Of a stretch of 64,000 bases of DNA, positions 16,365 to 28,249 are shown one piece after another (the first letter of the stretch is position 1; each line of letters begins with the position of its first letter). Source of the DNA: Planctomycetia bacterium (GTDB lineage Bacteria; Planctomycetota; Phycisphaerae; UBA1845; Fen-1342); the NCBI GenBank assembly GCA_015709575.1, contig CP054190.1:496001-560000 (forward strand). The letters are read 5' to 3'. Below the pieces are notes generated by a model. It saw only the letters and a list, made by a program, of their open reading frames with translations, was not told the origin of the DNA and did not search any database. The position numbers were made by a program, and so were the translations under genes.

Positions 16365-17834
16365 CTAGCGCCGCACGGGAACCAGGCGCACCACCCGGTG
16401 CGGGTCGTTCAGCACGACATAAACGGAACCATCCGGTCCGCACACCACGTCGCGGACGCGGCCCTTGCCGATGAGAAGTTCCTCTCGCTCGAGAACCGAG
16501 GAACTGCCGTCGGCGTTCACCTTCACACGGATGCGATCGACGTTCGTGCCGGCCAGCCCGCCCGCGACAAGATCACCCTTCCACCCCGGAAACGCCTCGC
16601 CCTTCGGCCCCGCGCGGACGACGTCCAGACCGCAGGCAGCGCAGGACGGCATCCAGCGAAACGTCGGCATCACGATGTCCATTTTCTTCGCCGCGGGAAC
16701 GACGTCAGGCCACGGGGCGGTGAGCGGCGCGCCGCTGTAATCAATGCCGAATGAGACCAGCGGCCAGCCGTAATTGCCGCCTTTCCGGACGAGGTTCAAT
16801 TCGTCGCCGCCGCGCGGACCGTGCTCGGTGACCCACAGATTCCCCGCGAGATCAAAGCACAGCCCCTGCGGATTGCGGTGGCCGAAACTCCAGACCTGGC
16901 CGTAGGCGTCCGTACGGCCTGCGAAGGGATTGTCGTCCGGGATCGAGCCGCCGGTCCTGACGCGGAGGACCTTGCCATTAGGCGTATTGAGGTCCTGAGC
17001 ACGCTTGCCGTTGCCGCGGTCCCCGATGCAGAAATAGACGAGGTCGGAGTCCTTGGGATCAAAGACGATACGGCAGCCGAAGTGGAGGCCGCTGTTGGTG
17101 TAGTGCTCCGACCGTGCCTCGAAAACTGTCTGTTGGTCGGTCCAGGTCCAGTCACCGCCGGCGGCCTCGAGCTTTCCGCGAACGAGCTTCGTGAAGCTGC
17201 CGGAACCCTGCGTGGCGGACTCGGTGTAGGACAGAAACACCCATCCGTTCCTGTCGTAGTCCGGATGCACTGCGACGTCCATCAACCCGCCCTGTCCGCC
17301 GCTGCGGACCTTCGGAGTGCCGCTGATCGGCTTGCTCAGATTCCCGTTCCGGAACACGCGGAGCGGGCCGTGACGCTCGGTGACGAGCATTTCGCCCGTG
17401 GGAAGAAAATCGACGGACCAGGGGGTGCTCAGTCCGGATGCGATGACGGTTTCGAGCTTGTAGTCGGCGTGTGCGGAGGTATAGACGCCCTTGGATTCCC
17501 GCGGCCCGCCTCCGTTTCTTCGATAGGACTCGTGCTGGAGGGCGCGGATGTGATTGACCAGCGCCCACATCTGGGCGGGCGTCAGGGTCTCTCCGAAGGG
17601 CGGCATGCCGTTTTCCTCGACGCCGGCCTTGATCGCGTCATAAAAGCGGCGGTCGAGGTTTTGCTCCATGAGTTCTTCGGTCAGCAGCGTCTGCGTGCCC
17701 GCACCTCCCCCCTGGCCGTTGGCGCCATGGCAGTTGCTGCAATTGGTCGTCCACAGTCGCTCGACGCCTTGTGCAAACAGGGACGGCGAGAGTACGAGGG
17801 CGGCAAGCAGCGCCGCCTGAGATGCGCGGTTCAT
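16365..17834 (-). CDS. Secreted c-type cytochrome fused to PQQ-type sugar dehydrogenase domain
   Basis: A 489-residue exported protein. A signal peptide (about 1-22) is followed by a mono-haem cytochrome c domain: CSNCH at 32-36, axial Met probably in MPPF at 77. Residues about 135-489 are a six-bladed glucose/sorbosone dehydrogenase (GSDH) propeller. Recognisable pieces are [59 protein letters not shown] and GGNYGWPLV. The family oxidises aldoses with PQQ; the fused haem would pass electrons to the respiratory chain in the periplasm. Related planctomycete proteins are often annotated as PQQ-dependent sugar dehydrogenases. The start at 17834 was chosen for the signal peptide. Substrate unknown. 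Confidence 0.9.
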   Translation of the reverse strand: MNRASQAALLAALVLSPSLFAQGVERLWTTNCSNCHGANGQGGGAGTQTLLTEELMEQNLDRRFYDAIKAGVEENGMPPFGETLTPAQMWALVNHIRALQHESYRRNGGGPRESKGVYTSAHADYKLETVIASGLSTPWSVDFLPTGEMLVTERHGPLRVFRNGNLSKPISGTPKVRSGGQGGLMDVAVHPDYDRNGWVFLSYTESATQGSGSFTKLVRGKLEAAGGDWTWTDQQTVFEARSEHYTNSGLHFGCRIVFDPKDSDLVYFCIGDRGNGKRAQDLNTPNGKVLRVRTGGSIPDDNPFAGRTDAYGQVWSFGHRNPQGLCFDLAGNLWVTEHGPRGGDELNLVRKGGNYGWPLVSFGIDYSGAPLTAPWPDVVPAAKKMDIVMPTFRWMPSCAACGLDVVRAGPKGEAFPGWKGDLVAGGLAGTNVDRIRVKVNADGSSSVLEREELLIGKGRVRDVVCGPDGSVYVVLNDPHRVVRLVPVRR

Positions 17835-18104
17835 AGGTGGATTGTCCTGAGTGTGACTTCTGCGACGTCCCTCGATCCCTTCTGCTTTGCACGGCCGGGT
17901 TGGAGCCTCTGCCGGTGGATCATCCCGCTGTCGAGACGCGGACCGCGTATCGCCCGGGGGACAGCCCACGCTCTCGGCCGCTCTCGCCGAATCGATCCGG
18001 CGCCGGGTCGGCATGCGAGCCTCCCGGACAAGATCCCGACTCCCATGATACGTTCGGGCGGGGGGTGGCGCTGCCGGTCTACAACTCCTTGCACGCGCCG
18101 CTGT

Positions 18105-18836
18105 TCACAGTCGCGGCCTGCGCTCCACCGCGATGCGATGAATCGACCGGCCCTCGCGGATGTACTTCTCCTCAAAGTTCGTGCCGATTGCCGCAGCGCC
18201 CGGGCGCTCTGCGAGGTCCGGCTCGAACGGCACCGCCGCCAGGTCCGGATGGTTGCGAAGCAGTCCGGCGATGATCGTGAAATACTCGGCGTGATCCGTC
18301 TGCACGAACATCCGCCCGCCATCCACCAGGCATTCCGCGGCGGCCGAGACAAACGCCGGCTGAAACAGGCGGCGCTTGTGATGCCGGGCCTTGGGCCACG
18401 GGTCCGGGTGATAGATGTGCAGCGCGGTGAGTGACCGGCGCGGGCAGACGGTGCGGACAAAGACCCCCGCGTCGGTTCTCAGCATCCGCACGTTTCGCAC
18501 GCCCCAGCGGGCCATGCGGTCGGCGGCGAAGCGATAGAACTCGTTGGCCCATTCGATGCCGAGGAAGCAGTGCTGCTGCATCGATCGAGCGCGATGCAGC
18601 AGGAATCGCGCCTTGCCTGTGCCAATCTCCAGCTCGATCGGCCGGTCTCCACGTCCGGGAAAAACGCGCTCCCAGCCGAACCCGTCCAGCAGCGCCGGTT
18701 CGACCGTCACGTCGGAGAGTTCGAGTTGTGCGCCGGGCGGCCGCGCCGATTCGTGCGTCACCCGTGAGCTGGAGGTGCGGTCGGACGGCCGGGCGGCTGG
18801 GCCCTCGGGCGCGGGATTTGCGTTCGTTAGGTTCAT
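18105..18836 (-). CDS. trmB: tRNA (guanine-N7-)-methyltransferase
   Basis: A 243-residue TrmB, which makes m7G46 in tRNA using S-adenosylmethionine. Motif I is ELEIGTGKARFLL, followed by FLGIEWANEFYRFAADRM. The family signature IYHPDPWPKARHHKRRL is complete, and the C-terminal part includes TNFEEKYIREGRSIHRI. The start at 18836 has ACGGAG close upstream; about 45 residues before the core are low-complexity and probably disordered. The gene diverges from the PilZ-like gene with only 30 bases between. The 270 bases between its stop and the sugar dehydrogenase start hold nothing recognised. Confidence 0.93.
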   Translation of the reverse strand: MNLTNANPAPEGPAARPSDRTSSSRVTHESARPPGAQLELSDVTVEPALLDGFGWERVFPGRGDRPIELEIGTGKARFLLHRARSMQQHCFLGIEWANEFYRFAADRMARWGVRNVRMLRTDAGVFVRTVCPRRSLTALHIYHPDPWPKARHHKRRLFQPAFVSAAAECLVDGGRMFVQTDHAEYFTIIAGLLRNHPDLAAVPFEPDLAERPGAAAIGTNFEEKYIREGRSIHRIAVERRPRL

Positions 18837-18866
18837 CGCCGCTCCGTTTCGCCCGATGCCCTGCGT

Positions 18867-19361
18867 ATGGACCCGCATCGCCCGGAATCCGCCCGAAGAA
18901 TTAGCACCGGCTTCCCGATGCCGCAACCGGCGGCTTCGGCGGATCGGCGCACCAGCCCGCGGATTCCGACGGCGTTCGTGTTCCGCCTGGCCGGCGAGGG
19001 CGTCGACACCGCCGCGTGGATGGTGAACCAGTCCGAGGGCGGCGCGGCGTTCCTCTGTCCGGCCGAGAGGGTTCCGCGACTCGACAGCACCGTCGATCTC
19101 TGCGCGATCGAGGGCGACGTGAACGCACCCGCCGACGCGCGGCGACTGCTGCCGCAGGTGGCGCGCGTGCTGCGAATTTCGAAAGATGGCGCCACGCGCG
19201 AGGTCGCCGTGCGGTTTCTGGCGGCGGATGACGCCGGGTTGCGCCGCTTCGCCGGTTCCGGCGCGATCTGTCGAAAATCAGCGCCTGCCGATCGCATCTC
19301 GCCTCCGATCGGGCCGAGCATGGTCACCGGGATGTCCGCGGCCGGCACGACTCACTCGTAG
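18867..19361 (+). CDS. PilZ-like domain protein
   Basis: A 164-residue protein. Its core, RRTSPRIPTAFVFRLAGEG, then VNQSEGGAAFLCP and VARVLRISKDGATREVAVRF, follows the order of a PilZ domain: an R-x3-R loop, a D/N-x-S-x-x-G-like motif and a beta-barrel end. PilZ domains bind cyclic di-GMP, but here the second motif is NQSEGG, so binding is uncertain. No output domain is visible. The start is unsure: ATG 18867 or ATG 18918, neither with a good ribosome binding site. It diverges from trmB. Confidence 0.55.
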   Translation: MDPHRPESARRISTGFPMPQPAASADRRTSPRIPTAFVFRLAGEGVDTAAWMVNQSEGGAAFLCPAERVPRLDSTVDLCAIEGDVNAPADARRLLPQVARVLRISKDGATREVAVRFLAADDAGLRRFAGSGAICRKSAPADRISPPIGPSMVTGMSAAGTTHS

Positions 19362-19678
19362 CCGCTCAACCGCATCTCCGCCCACGCCACAGGCCCACCC
19401 AGCCGCGCCGACCGACTGCAGTCCATCCATCCGGGCGTCCTCACGCAGCGCACTGTGCGCCAGGGCGGCCCGAAAATCCTGCGCGCTTCAGCGGTGGCCG
19501 GCGGGCCGTCCCTCACGCGCCGGCCGCGCGTTGCTGCGAGTCCGCCGCCGATGTGGGGGTCGCGGGGTTCTGACTGCCGCGGTCGGTTCCGTTATACTCC
19601 CGACTCGCTTCGGCGCGGGCGGGGCTAGGGGTTTTCGGACCGTTGTAGCCGTCGTCCTGTCAGGATTGAGGAACCAGA
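19362..19678. other. Non-coding stretch with a possible promoter
   Basis: No gene is supported. A TATACT at 19593-19598 with TCTGAC 18 bases upstream (19569-19574) could be the promoter of the phosphodiesterase gene, giving a leader of about 75 bases. Nothing else is seen. Confidence 0.35.
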
Positions 19679-21379
19679 ATGACGCGATCGCAGGCTCCGC
19701 ACTTTTCGCCCGTTGCAGCGGTCGGTCCGTCCGGCGGTGGGTCCGTGGTGCGGCCGCTTCGTCCGGTTGCGGATCGGGTGCTGATCGTCGGGCTGGATGG
19801 GGCGACATTTGACGTGCTGGACCCGCTGATGGACGCCGGGCGGATGCCGAACCTCAAGCGGTTCATCGCGGAGGGGGTGGCCGGAACGCTGATGTCGACG
19901 CGGCCGCCGATCACGCCGGCGGCGTGGACGACGTTCATGACGGGCAAGGGGCCGGGCAAGCACGGCATTCTCGATTTCGAGAAGTACGATCCGCGCCGAC
20001 ACGAGTTGAGCTTCAACAGCACGTACGAGATTCGCGAAAAGACGATCTGGGAGCTGTTGTCGGAGAAGGGGCTGCGCGTCGGCAGCGTGAACGTGCCGAT
20101 GACCTATCCGCCCAAGCCGATCAACGGGTTCATGGTGAGCGGGTTTGAGACGCCCAGCGTCAAGGCGGAGTTCACCTGGCCGCCGGAGTTGAAGCAGGAC
20201 ATCTTCAGGATTCTTCCGAACTACAACTACCGGACGAACTGGAAGCGCAAGGCGCTGGGCGGGGACGACGTGCTTCGGGAAAACCTGGAGTACATCTGCA
20301 ACAGCTTTGATCAGGGCTGGACTCTGACGCAGCACTGCGGCGACGCCTATGGCTGGGACGTGCTGATGGTGGTGTTCAAGCTGGTGGACAACCTGCAGCA
20401 CAAGGCGTGGAAATACCTGGATCCGCGCACCGCTCCGCGCTATGGAGAGCGGGCGGAATGGGCGGCGCAGTGCTTCAAGCGGCTGGATGACGCGCTGGGC
20501 AAGCTGTTGCAGTACGCGGCTGATCGCGGCGCGACCGTGATGATCATGTCCGACCACGGGCACGGAAGCCTGGAGGGCAAGGCGCAGCCGAACCTGCTGC
20601 TGAAGCGCTGGGGCTACCTGACGCTGCGCAGTCCGTGGGAGCAGGCCGGGCAGCGGGCGGCGCACTGGGTACACAGGCTGACCAAGGGCAAGGTGACGCG
20701 CTTCGAGCAGGGCAATCGGGGGATCGAGTCCGAGCTGGCGGTGGATTGGTCACGGACGCGCGCGTGCGTGATGCACGCGGGGATTTACGGATTCCTGTAC
20801 CTGAATCTCAAGGGGCGGCAGCCGCACGGGATCGTCGAGCCGCGCGATTACGATCGCGTGCGCGATGAGCTGGTGGAGAAATTCACAACGGTGACGGCGG
20901 AGGACCGGCACGGGCGGTCGATCCGCATCTTCCCGGAGGTGTATCGCACGGAGCAGCTCTACGGCTGTCGGCGGGATGAGAACCCGGACCTGCCGGACCT
21001 GCTGCTGTCGCCGGCGCCGGGATTGGCGGTGGTACGAAAGATCCGCGGCGGACGTTCGGTTCGCTGGTCGAGCGAGGATCGGATGGAGGGGACGCACCGC
21101 GTGGAGGGGATTTTCGCGATGGGCGGGCCGAACGTGAAGCGCGGCGCGCGGGTGAACGCGGAGATCGTGGACATGGCGCCGACGCTGCTGGCGGCGCTGG
21201 GGCTGCCGGTTCCGGTGGACATGGAGGGGCGCGTGCTACGCGAGCCGTTCACACTGGAGCCGGTGGTGGAGCGTGAGCCGCCGGTGAAGAAGGTGATGGA
21301 GGAGCACGGGGTGGTGTACAGCGAGCAGGACAAGAAGATCCTGGAAAAGCGGCTCAGCGAGCTGGGGTACCTGGAGTAG
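19679..21379 (+). CDS. Alkaline phosphatase superfamily enzyme (phosphodiesterase/pyrophosphatase type)
   Basis: A 566-residue protein of the type I phosphodiesterase/nucleotide pyrophosphatase group. The metal site is set by LIVGLDGATFDVLDPL (Asp) and a Thr nucleophile in TPAAWTTFMTGKGPGKHGI. Further ligands are in MIMSDHGHGSLEG (Asp, His) and the C-terminal GTHRVEGIFAM (His). Members hydrolyse phosphodiester or pyrophosphate bonds; the substrate here is unknown. No signal peptide is seen: the N-terminal 40 residues are low-complexity, so it is probably cytoplasmic. The start at 19679 has GAGGAA six bases before it. It ends 61 bases before a strong terminator and is convergent with rpoD. Confidence 0.88.
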   Translation: MTRSQAPHFSPVAAVGPSGGGSVVRPLRPVADRVLIVGLDGATFDVLDPLMDAGRMPNLKRFIAEGVAGTLMSTRPPITPAAWTTFMTGKGPGKHGILDFEKYDPRRHELSFNSTYEIREKTIWELLSEKGLRVGSVNVPMTYPPKPINGFMVSGFETPSVKAEFTWPPELKQDIFRILPNYNYRTNWKRKALGGDDVLRENLEYICNSFDQGWTLTQHCGDAYGWDVLMVVFKLVDNLQHKAWKYLDPRTAPRYGERAEWAAQCFKRLDDALGKLLQYAADRGATVMIMSDHGHGSLEGKAQPNLLLKRWGYLTLRSPWEQAGQRAAHWVHRLTKGKVTRFEQGNRGIESELAVDWSRTRACVMHAGIYGFLYLNLKGRQPHGIVEPRDYDRVRDELVEKFTTVTAEDRHGRSIRIFPEVYRTEQLYGCRRDENPDLPDLLLSPAPGLAVVRKIRGGRSVRWSSEDRMEGTHRVEGIFAMGGPNVKRGARVNAEIVDMAPTLLAALGLPVPVDMEGRVLREPFTLEPVVEREPPVKKVMEEHGVVYSEQDKKILEKRLSELGYLE

Positions 21380-21439
21380 CGGCCTGCTGTGCGGTGCGTG
21401 AGGCGTACGCCGACTCGCATGACGGCTCGATGACAGAAG

Positions 21440-21494
21440 CACCGCGACGACCGCCGGGCGCTCTCGCCCGACTGTCGTCGCGGTGTGTCTTTTT
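21440..21494 (+). terminator. Strong branched terminator between convergent genes
   Basis: CACCGCGACGAC (21440-21451) pairs perfectly with GTCGTCGCGGTG (21474-21485), and inside CGGGCG-ctct-CGCCCG adds a second stem. TGTCTTTTT follows on the plus strand. The hairpin serves the phosphodiesterase gene; on the other strand it lies behind rpoD but lacks a good T run. Confidence 0.8.
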
Positions 21495-21514
21495 GAGCCG
21501 GTCGATTTGCTGCG

Positions 21515-23230
<1,716 letters not shown>

Positions 23231-23433
23231 GAACGGCCCGTCCTTCGTTGTTGGGGTTGACGCCGCGCCCGCCGGCGCAGCGACCGATCCGCCTCTCGCA
23301 CGTCCGCGAGGCGGCGTGACCGTACGACTCTCTTTCTGACGCGGCGGTTGCGAGCCGGCGGCGCCTTTCGGCGCAGCGCCGCCCCGGGCGGGACTCTGCC
23401 GCACGGCATCCCGTGCGCCAGACCGCTTCGCGG

Positions 23434-25263
23434 TTACCCGACTGCGCCGCCTGATGCGTGCCAACGGAAACCCTGTTGACGACGTGCCGCGTCGAGCGCC
23501 GTCAGAAAATCGCGCTCGCCGCTCTCACACACGGAACTGACGCCCTGCAACCGGCCGCGGACCTCGTCCATCTGGAGAGCGTCCAGTTCGGTCACCAGTC
23601 GAGAACGACAGGCGTCAAACGCCATGGCCGCATCCGACGGCAACGCGCCGTAGCGGCTGACCCGGGCTACGAGTTCCAGGAGCAGCGGGTCGTCGCAGCG
23701 CTCCAGGAATTCCTCGCGACGGAACGGCCCGTCGCTCTCGAACAACTCGTGCGCCGCAGACTCGAGCGCCGACCATGCCGGGCACAGCGCCACCGCTTCC
23801 GCGAAGGCGTCGTCCTGCCAGCCGAATGCGCCCGGCTCCTGGATCATCAAGCCGAGCAACTCCTCCACCGCGCCGACCAGGCCCGGCGGCAAGTTGCGCG
23901 TCTGTGAATCATAGGCGGACCGTTCATCGGCGACACGCTCCGCCGCCGGCGGCGATGCCGCAACGGGACGGCGCTGGCGCGCCCGGGCAAGCAGGTCATG
24001 GACCGTGCCGACCGGGAGCGAAAGCAGTTCCGCCAAGCGGCCGACAAGCATCCCCTGATCGAGGGGGTCAATGCTGCCGGCGGAAGTGGACGCCGCCACG
24101 AAGTCCACAAAGGCGGCAGACGCGCTGCGACGTGCCTGCGTAGAAGCGCCGTCGAATCCGGTAAGCATCTGACGCCACTTGAATTCTAGCGCGTCAACTG
24201 CTGATTGCAACTGCTGGGAAAATGCGGCCCCGCCTTCGCTGACGACCAGGTCGGCCGGGTCTTTCCCGCCCTGTAATGCGACTACGCGGACCTCGGTGCG
24301 ATGCCGCAGAGCGGTCTCAACGGCACGATCGGCGGCCTTTACCCCGGCAGCGTCCGAGTCGAAGCAAAAAATCAGGCGGTCCGCCACTGGGAGCAGCAGC
24401 TTTACATGGGCATCCGTCAGGGCGGTGCCGAGCGTCGCAACCACGTTTGCGAATCCGTGCTGACGGAGCAGCAGCGCGTCCAGATAACCTTCAACGATCA
24501 CAACGCTGCGCTGTTTTTCGATCGCATCGCGCGCGGCTGACAGGCCATACAGCACGCGCGACTTGCTGAAAACCGGCGATTCGGGCGAGTTCAGGTACTT
24601 GGCCGGGTCCGCGCCTAGTGCTCGGCCGCCGAAGGCGATCGGACGGCCGAAGGAGTCGCGAATGGGAAAGATCAGGCGATCCCGGAAGCGGTCGTACAGG
24701 GTTCCCTTTTCGCCGCGGGTGGCGAGGCCGGCCTGTTCGAGAGAGTCCTCAGAGACGCCGACACGGGCGGCGGCGCGTACGAGATCGTTCCAGGAATCGG
24801 GTGCGTAGCCGAGGCGCTCGGTGGCGATCAGGTCTTCGCTCAGCCCCCGACGGCGGGCGTACTCCGCCCCGCTGCGACCTTCGGGGCTTTGCAGGTTGCG
24901 GGCGAAATGCTCGACCGCCCAGTCGATAACCGTGCGAACCGCGTCGCGGGCGGCGGAGTTGGCCGATGAGACGCTGCCGGGTCGCAGCTCGATGCCGGCC
25001 CGACGGGCGAGAATCGCGAGCGCTTCGGGAAACTCGACCCGCTCGCGCATCTGCACGAACTTGATAACGTCTCCGCCCGCGCCGCAAGACCAGCATTTGA
25101 ATATGCGTTTCTTTGGGCTGACGGACATGGATGGCGTATGGTCCGGGTGAAACGGACACAGGCCGACGAAATCCTTGCCCTTCCGCACCAGGGAGACGCG
25201 CTCGCCGATCACGTCGACGATGTCGATCGCCTCCAAGATACTGTCTTTCAGCGAGTTATGCAT
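23434..25263 (-). CDS. dnaG: DNA primase DnaG
   Basis: A 609-residue primase that makes RNA primers at the replication fork. The zinc-binding domain has C36, H39, C57 and C60 ([19 protein letters not shown]). The catalytic core contains [12 protein letters not shown] and [11 protein letters not shown]. The TOPRIM part carries [13 protein letters not shown] and [11 protein letters not shown], with its acidic metal ligands. The C-terminal helicase-binding region (about 440-609) is poorly conserved, as usual. The start ATG at 25263 was chosen because it gives the normal N-terminus just before the zinc domain; no Shine-Dalgarno is visible. It is followed after 203 bases by rpoD and diverges from comEC. 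The 298-bp divergent region shows no clear paired promoters. Confidence 0.96.
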   Translation of the reverse strand: MHNSLKDSILEAIDIVDVIGERVSLVRKGKDFVGLCPFHPDHTPSMSVSPKKRIFKCWSCGAGGDVIKFVQMRERVEFPEALAILARRAGIELRPGSVSSANSAARDAVRTVIDWAVEHFARNLQSPEGRSGAEYARRRGLSEDLIATERLGYAPDSWNDLVRAAARVGVSEDSLEQAGLATRGEKGTLYDRFRDRLIFPIRDSFGRPIAFGGRALGADPAKYLNSPESPVFSKSRVLYGLSAARDAIEKQRSVVIVEGYLDALLLRQHGFANVVATLGTALTDAHVKLLLPVADRLIFCFDSDAAGVKAADRAVETALRHRTEVRVVALQGGKDPADLVVSEGGAAFSQQLQSAVDALEFKWRQMLTGFDGASTQARRSASAAFVDFVAASTSAGSIDPLDQGMLVGRLAELLSLPVGTVHDLLARARQRRPVAASPPAAERVADERSAYDSQTRNLPPGLVGAVEELLGLMIQEPGAFGWQDDAFAEAVALCPAWSALESAAHELFESDGPFRREEFLERCDDPLLLELVARVSRYGALPSDAAMAFDACRSRLVTELDALQMDEVRGRLQGVSSVCESGERDFLTALDAARRQQGFRWHASGGAVG

Positions 25264-25561
25264 TATTAGGACGATCGCGAGCTGGGGGCGTCGGTTCGAT
25301 CGGATCGACGGCAGCCGGTGGGTACCCAGTGCCCTGGGGGACCACCCGCTACCGGACGGTTGAAACGTAGCCGCGCTTTTGGGCCGCGTCAAATTCAAGT
25401 GAGTTTTCTCGCGCGTTTCAGCGCGGTATGGCGCGTTTCGGCGTGACGCCGGCGCAATCAATGGTCGTAGGTGACGCGCAGGCCACTTCGATGCGACGGA
25501 AAACCGTCCGGGTTCCGGCGCGCCACGGGTACCGTCCGGGGCGCTGTACACTCCTGCACTC

Positions 25562-28231
25562 ATGTCTGCCGGCGAATCGCCTGCCGCTTATCGACCGATT
25601 TACGATGCGCCGCAGCGGCGCTCGGCGCCGGCGCCACTGCTGCCGCTCGCGATTGCGCTGACATTGGGGATCCTCGCCGCTCGGCAAATTGGAGCCGAGG
25701 CCGTCGGCGCCGCCGCGTGGGCCGTCGCGGGCGGTGCAGCGGCGGGGGGTAGTTTCTGGCTATGGCGGTTCGGAGGACCGTGGATTGCGGCGGCGCGGGT
25801 GCTGCTGCTGCTGGCGGTGTTCACGGCGGGGGCGGCCCGTTATCAGCACGTGACCGCGCTGCCGGCCAACCATGTCGCGCGCCTGGTAGGCGCAGACCGG
25901 ATGCTGACGCGCATCAGCGGCGCAATCATCACGTCGCCGCAATCGCACCCGGTCGAGCGGCACAATCCGTACACGCCGTTTCCGTCGACCGCACGGACGC
26001 GCTTCGTGCTCCGCGCCGATGAACTGCGGACGAGTGAGCCGCCGACGGCGATCGTCGGGGACCTGCGCGTGACGGTGGGCGACGAGAACTTCGCCGGGCG
26101 GATCGGCGACCGGGTCGAGATCACCGGATGGTTGTCGCGGACCCGCGGGGCGCAGAACCCGGGTGAGGCGGATTGGGCGTCGGTCTTCGCGTTGCAGGGG
26201 ATTCACGCCGCGCTGACAACGGATTCGGATGCGCTGTGTCGAGTGGAGCACCGCGGAGCGAGCAGGTGGGGGAGCTTTCGGCATGCGCTGCGCAGCCGGG
26301 CTGCCGCGGTGCTGCTTGACCCGGTGGTGCACGTGGACGCGGACGAGGCGCTTCGGGCGGTTGATGCGATGGTGCTGGGGCAGCGCAGCGCGGTCAGTGC
26401 GCGGGTGGACCAAGCGTTCATCCGGACGGGGACGGTACACATCCTGTCGGTGAGCGGCTCTCATGTGGCCATGATCGGCGGTGCAGTGTGGCTGGTGGTG
26501 CGCTACCTGCTGCGGCGCGGCCGCAAGACCGCGGCGGTGACAATGGCAGTCGCCGTGCTGCTCTACGCAGCGCTGGCGGAGCCGAGCGCTCCGATTTCGC
26601 GGGCGACGCTGATGGCGCTCTTCGCGTCGATGGCGTTGCTGGCCGGGCGAACGCTGGCGAGTCTGAACTGGCTGGCGGCCAGCGCGATCGTGGTGCTGGC
26701 GATCGAGCCGCGCGAACTGCTGCGGGCGGGGTTTCAGCTCTCCTTCGTGCAGGTGCTGGTGCTGTTCACGGTTGTACCGACGGTCTATCGCGTGCTGGCG
26801 GGCAATCGGATCCTCGCGGTGGCGGGGCTGGCGCCGACGGACGCCGATACGCTGGGAGCGCTCGTGCTGCGCCGCGCGCGGCAGTCGCTTGCAGCGCTGG
26901 CGGCGGTGTCCGTAATGGCGTGGGTATTCGCGGTGCCGCTGGCGGCATGGCACTTCGGCTTCATCACGCCGCTGGGCAGCGTTCAGTCGTTCCTGCTGTC
27001 GCCGCTGTTCGCGTTCGTGATCGTGCTGGGGTTCGCAGGGCTGGTGCTGGGCGGTCTGATTCCGGTTGTCGCGCCGATCGCGTCAGGCGTGGTGGTGACG
27101 TTGATGGGATGGCTGCTGGAGGCCGTGGAGGCGCTGGCGGCGTGGCCGGGGGCGCTGGTGGAGATCCCTCGTCCGCCGGGGTGGCTGGTGCTGGGCAGCT
27201 ACGCCGTGCTGGGCGGGCTGTCGTGGATGGGGCTGCGCCGCGAGCGCCTCGCGGACGCAGCGGTGCGCCATGCGCGGGAGCGGCATGAACAGCCGCGGAT
27301 GCCGCGCGTGCGTCGGAGCGGGGCGCTGCTGGCGGGCGGGCTGACTCTCTTGCTCGGCGGCGGTTGGGCGTGGTGGATCGCCGGCTGGGGCGCGCGGCCG
27401 TCGTGGCATGCGCTGACGGTGCTGGCGGTGGGCAGCGGGAGCGCGGCGGTGCTCACCGCGCCGGATGGATCGGCGGCAGTGTTTGACTGTGGGACGCTGC
27501 ACAACTTCGACGCCGGCGAGGTGACACGCCGCGCGCTGCGACACTTGCGGGCAAAAGGCCCTGTGGCGCTGACCGTGTCTCACGATAACTTCGACCACTA
27601 CAGCGGCGCGGCGACGCTGATCGCGTCGCAACTCGCCCGGCAGGTGCTGGCGCCGGCGGGGTTCCTGGCCGCTCGGGAGTATTCGGCAAGCGTGGCGCAA
27701 TTGATCGAGGATTGCGGCGGATTGGAGCGTTTTCAGTTGCTGGCCGCGGATGATGAGTTGATGGTCGGCGCGGCGCGGTGCGACGTGCTGTGGCCGCCGG
27801 CGGACCTGCCGCCGGGCTTCTCGGCCAACGATCAATCGCTGGTGTTTCGCGTGACAATCGGGTCGCGGTCCCTGTTGGTGACGGGGGATATCGAGGCGGC
27901 GGCGATGCAGGCGCTGCTCGACGCAGACGATCGGGGCAACATGGCGCTGGCGTCGGACGTGCTGGTTGCACCGCATCATGGGAGCATCGAACGTGTAACC
28001 GGGGAGTTTCTGCGGACGGTGAATCCGCGGGTGATCCTGGTTTCAACGGGTCGATCGCGCGACCGATTCCGCGACCTCGTGCGTGAGACGCTGGGAGAAG
28101 GTGTCCGCGTGTTGAGCACGCGCGAGATGGGAGCGATTGAGGTGCGAGTGCATGCGGACGAACAGGTCGAGGTCCGAACGCCATTCGCGCGCGGGGTGGA
28201 TGAGGCGGCGGCGAGGATCGGGCCGCATTAG
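25562..28231 (+). CDS. comEC: ComEC/Rec2-type DNA uptake channel
   Basis: An 889-residue membrane protein of the ComEC/Rec2 family, which carries single-stranded DNA across the inner membrane. Two or three N-terminal hydrophobic segments and a DUF4131-like soluble part come first. The competence domain at about 270-560 contains the family phrase RTGTVHILSVSGSHVAMIGG and many membrane helices. A C-terminal metallo-beta-lactamase-like domain follows (about 615-870: FDCGTLHNFD, TVSHDNFDHYSG, LVAPHHGS). The second motif is HDNFDH rather than HxDxDH, so one metal ligand is changed and nuclease activity is unclear. The start at 25562 has no Shine-Dalgarno; a TACACT lies nine bases before it. No other competence genes are in the window. 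Confidence 0.93.
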   Translation: MSAGESPAAYRPIYDAPQRRSAPAPLLPLAIALTLGILAARQIGAEAVGAAAWAVAGGAAAGGSFWLWRFGGPWIAAARVLLLLAVFTAGAARYQHVTALPANHVARLVGADRMLTRISGAIITSPQSHPVERHNPYTPFPSTARTRFVLRADELRTSEPPTAIVGDLRVTVGDENFAGRIGDRVEITGWLSRTRGAQNPGEADWASVFALQGIHAALTTDSDALCRVEHRGASRWGSFRHALRSRAAAVLLDPVVHVDADEALRAVDAMVLGQRSAVSARVDQAFIRTGTVHILSVSGSHVAMIGGAVWLVVRYLLRRGRKTAAVTMAVAVLLYAALAEPSAPISRATLMALFASMALLAGRTLASLNWLAASAIVVLAIEPRELLRAGFQLSFVQVLVLFTVVPTVYRVLAGNRILAVAGLAPTDADTLGALVLRRARQSLAALAAVSVMAWVFAVPLAAWHFGFITPLGSVQSFLLSPLFAFVIVLGFAGLVLGGLIPVVAPIASGVVVTLMGWLLEAVEALAAWPGALVEIPRPPGWLVLGSYAVLGGLSWMGLRRERLADAAVRHARERHEQPRMPRVRRSGALLAGGLTLLLGGGWAWWIAGWGARPSWHALTVLAVGSGSAAVLTAPDGSAAVFDCGTLHNFDAGEVTRRALRHLRAKGPVALTVSHDNFDHYSGAATLIASQLARQVLAPAGFLAAREYSASVAQLIEDCGGLERFQLLAADDELMVGAARCDVLWPPADLPPGFSANDQSLVFRVTIGSRSLLVTGDIEAAAMQALLDADDRGNMALASDVLVAPHHGSIERVTGEFLRTVNPRVILVSTGRSRDRFRDLVRETLGEGVRVLSTREMGAIEVRVHADEQVEVRTPFARGVDEAAARIGPH

Positions 28232-28249
28232 ACCCCGAAGCACGCGGGG

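Noticed and set aside
23231-23464. Longer RpoD starting at TTG 23464
   Set aside because: It would overlap dnaG and add 78 basic, low-complexity residues; ATG 23230 has a good ribosome binding site and a normal N-terminus.
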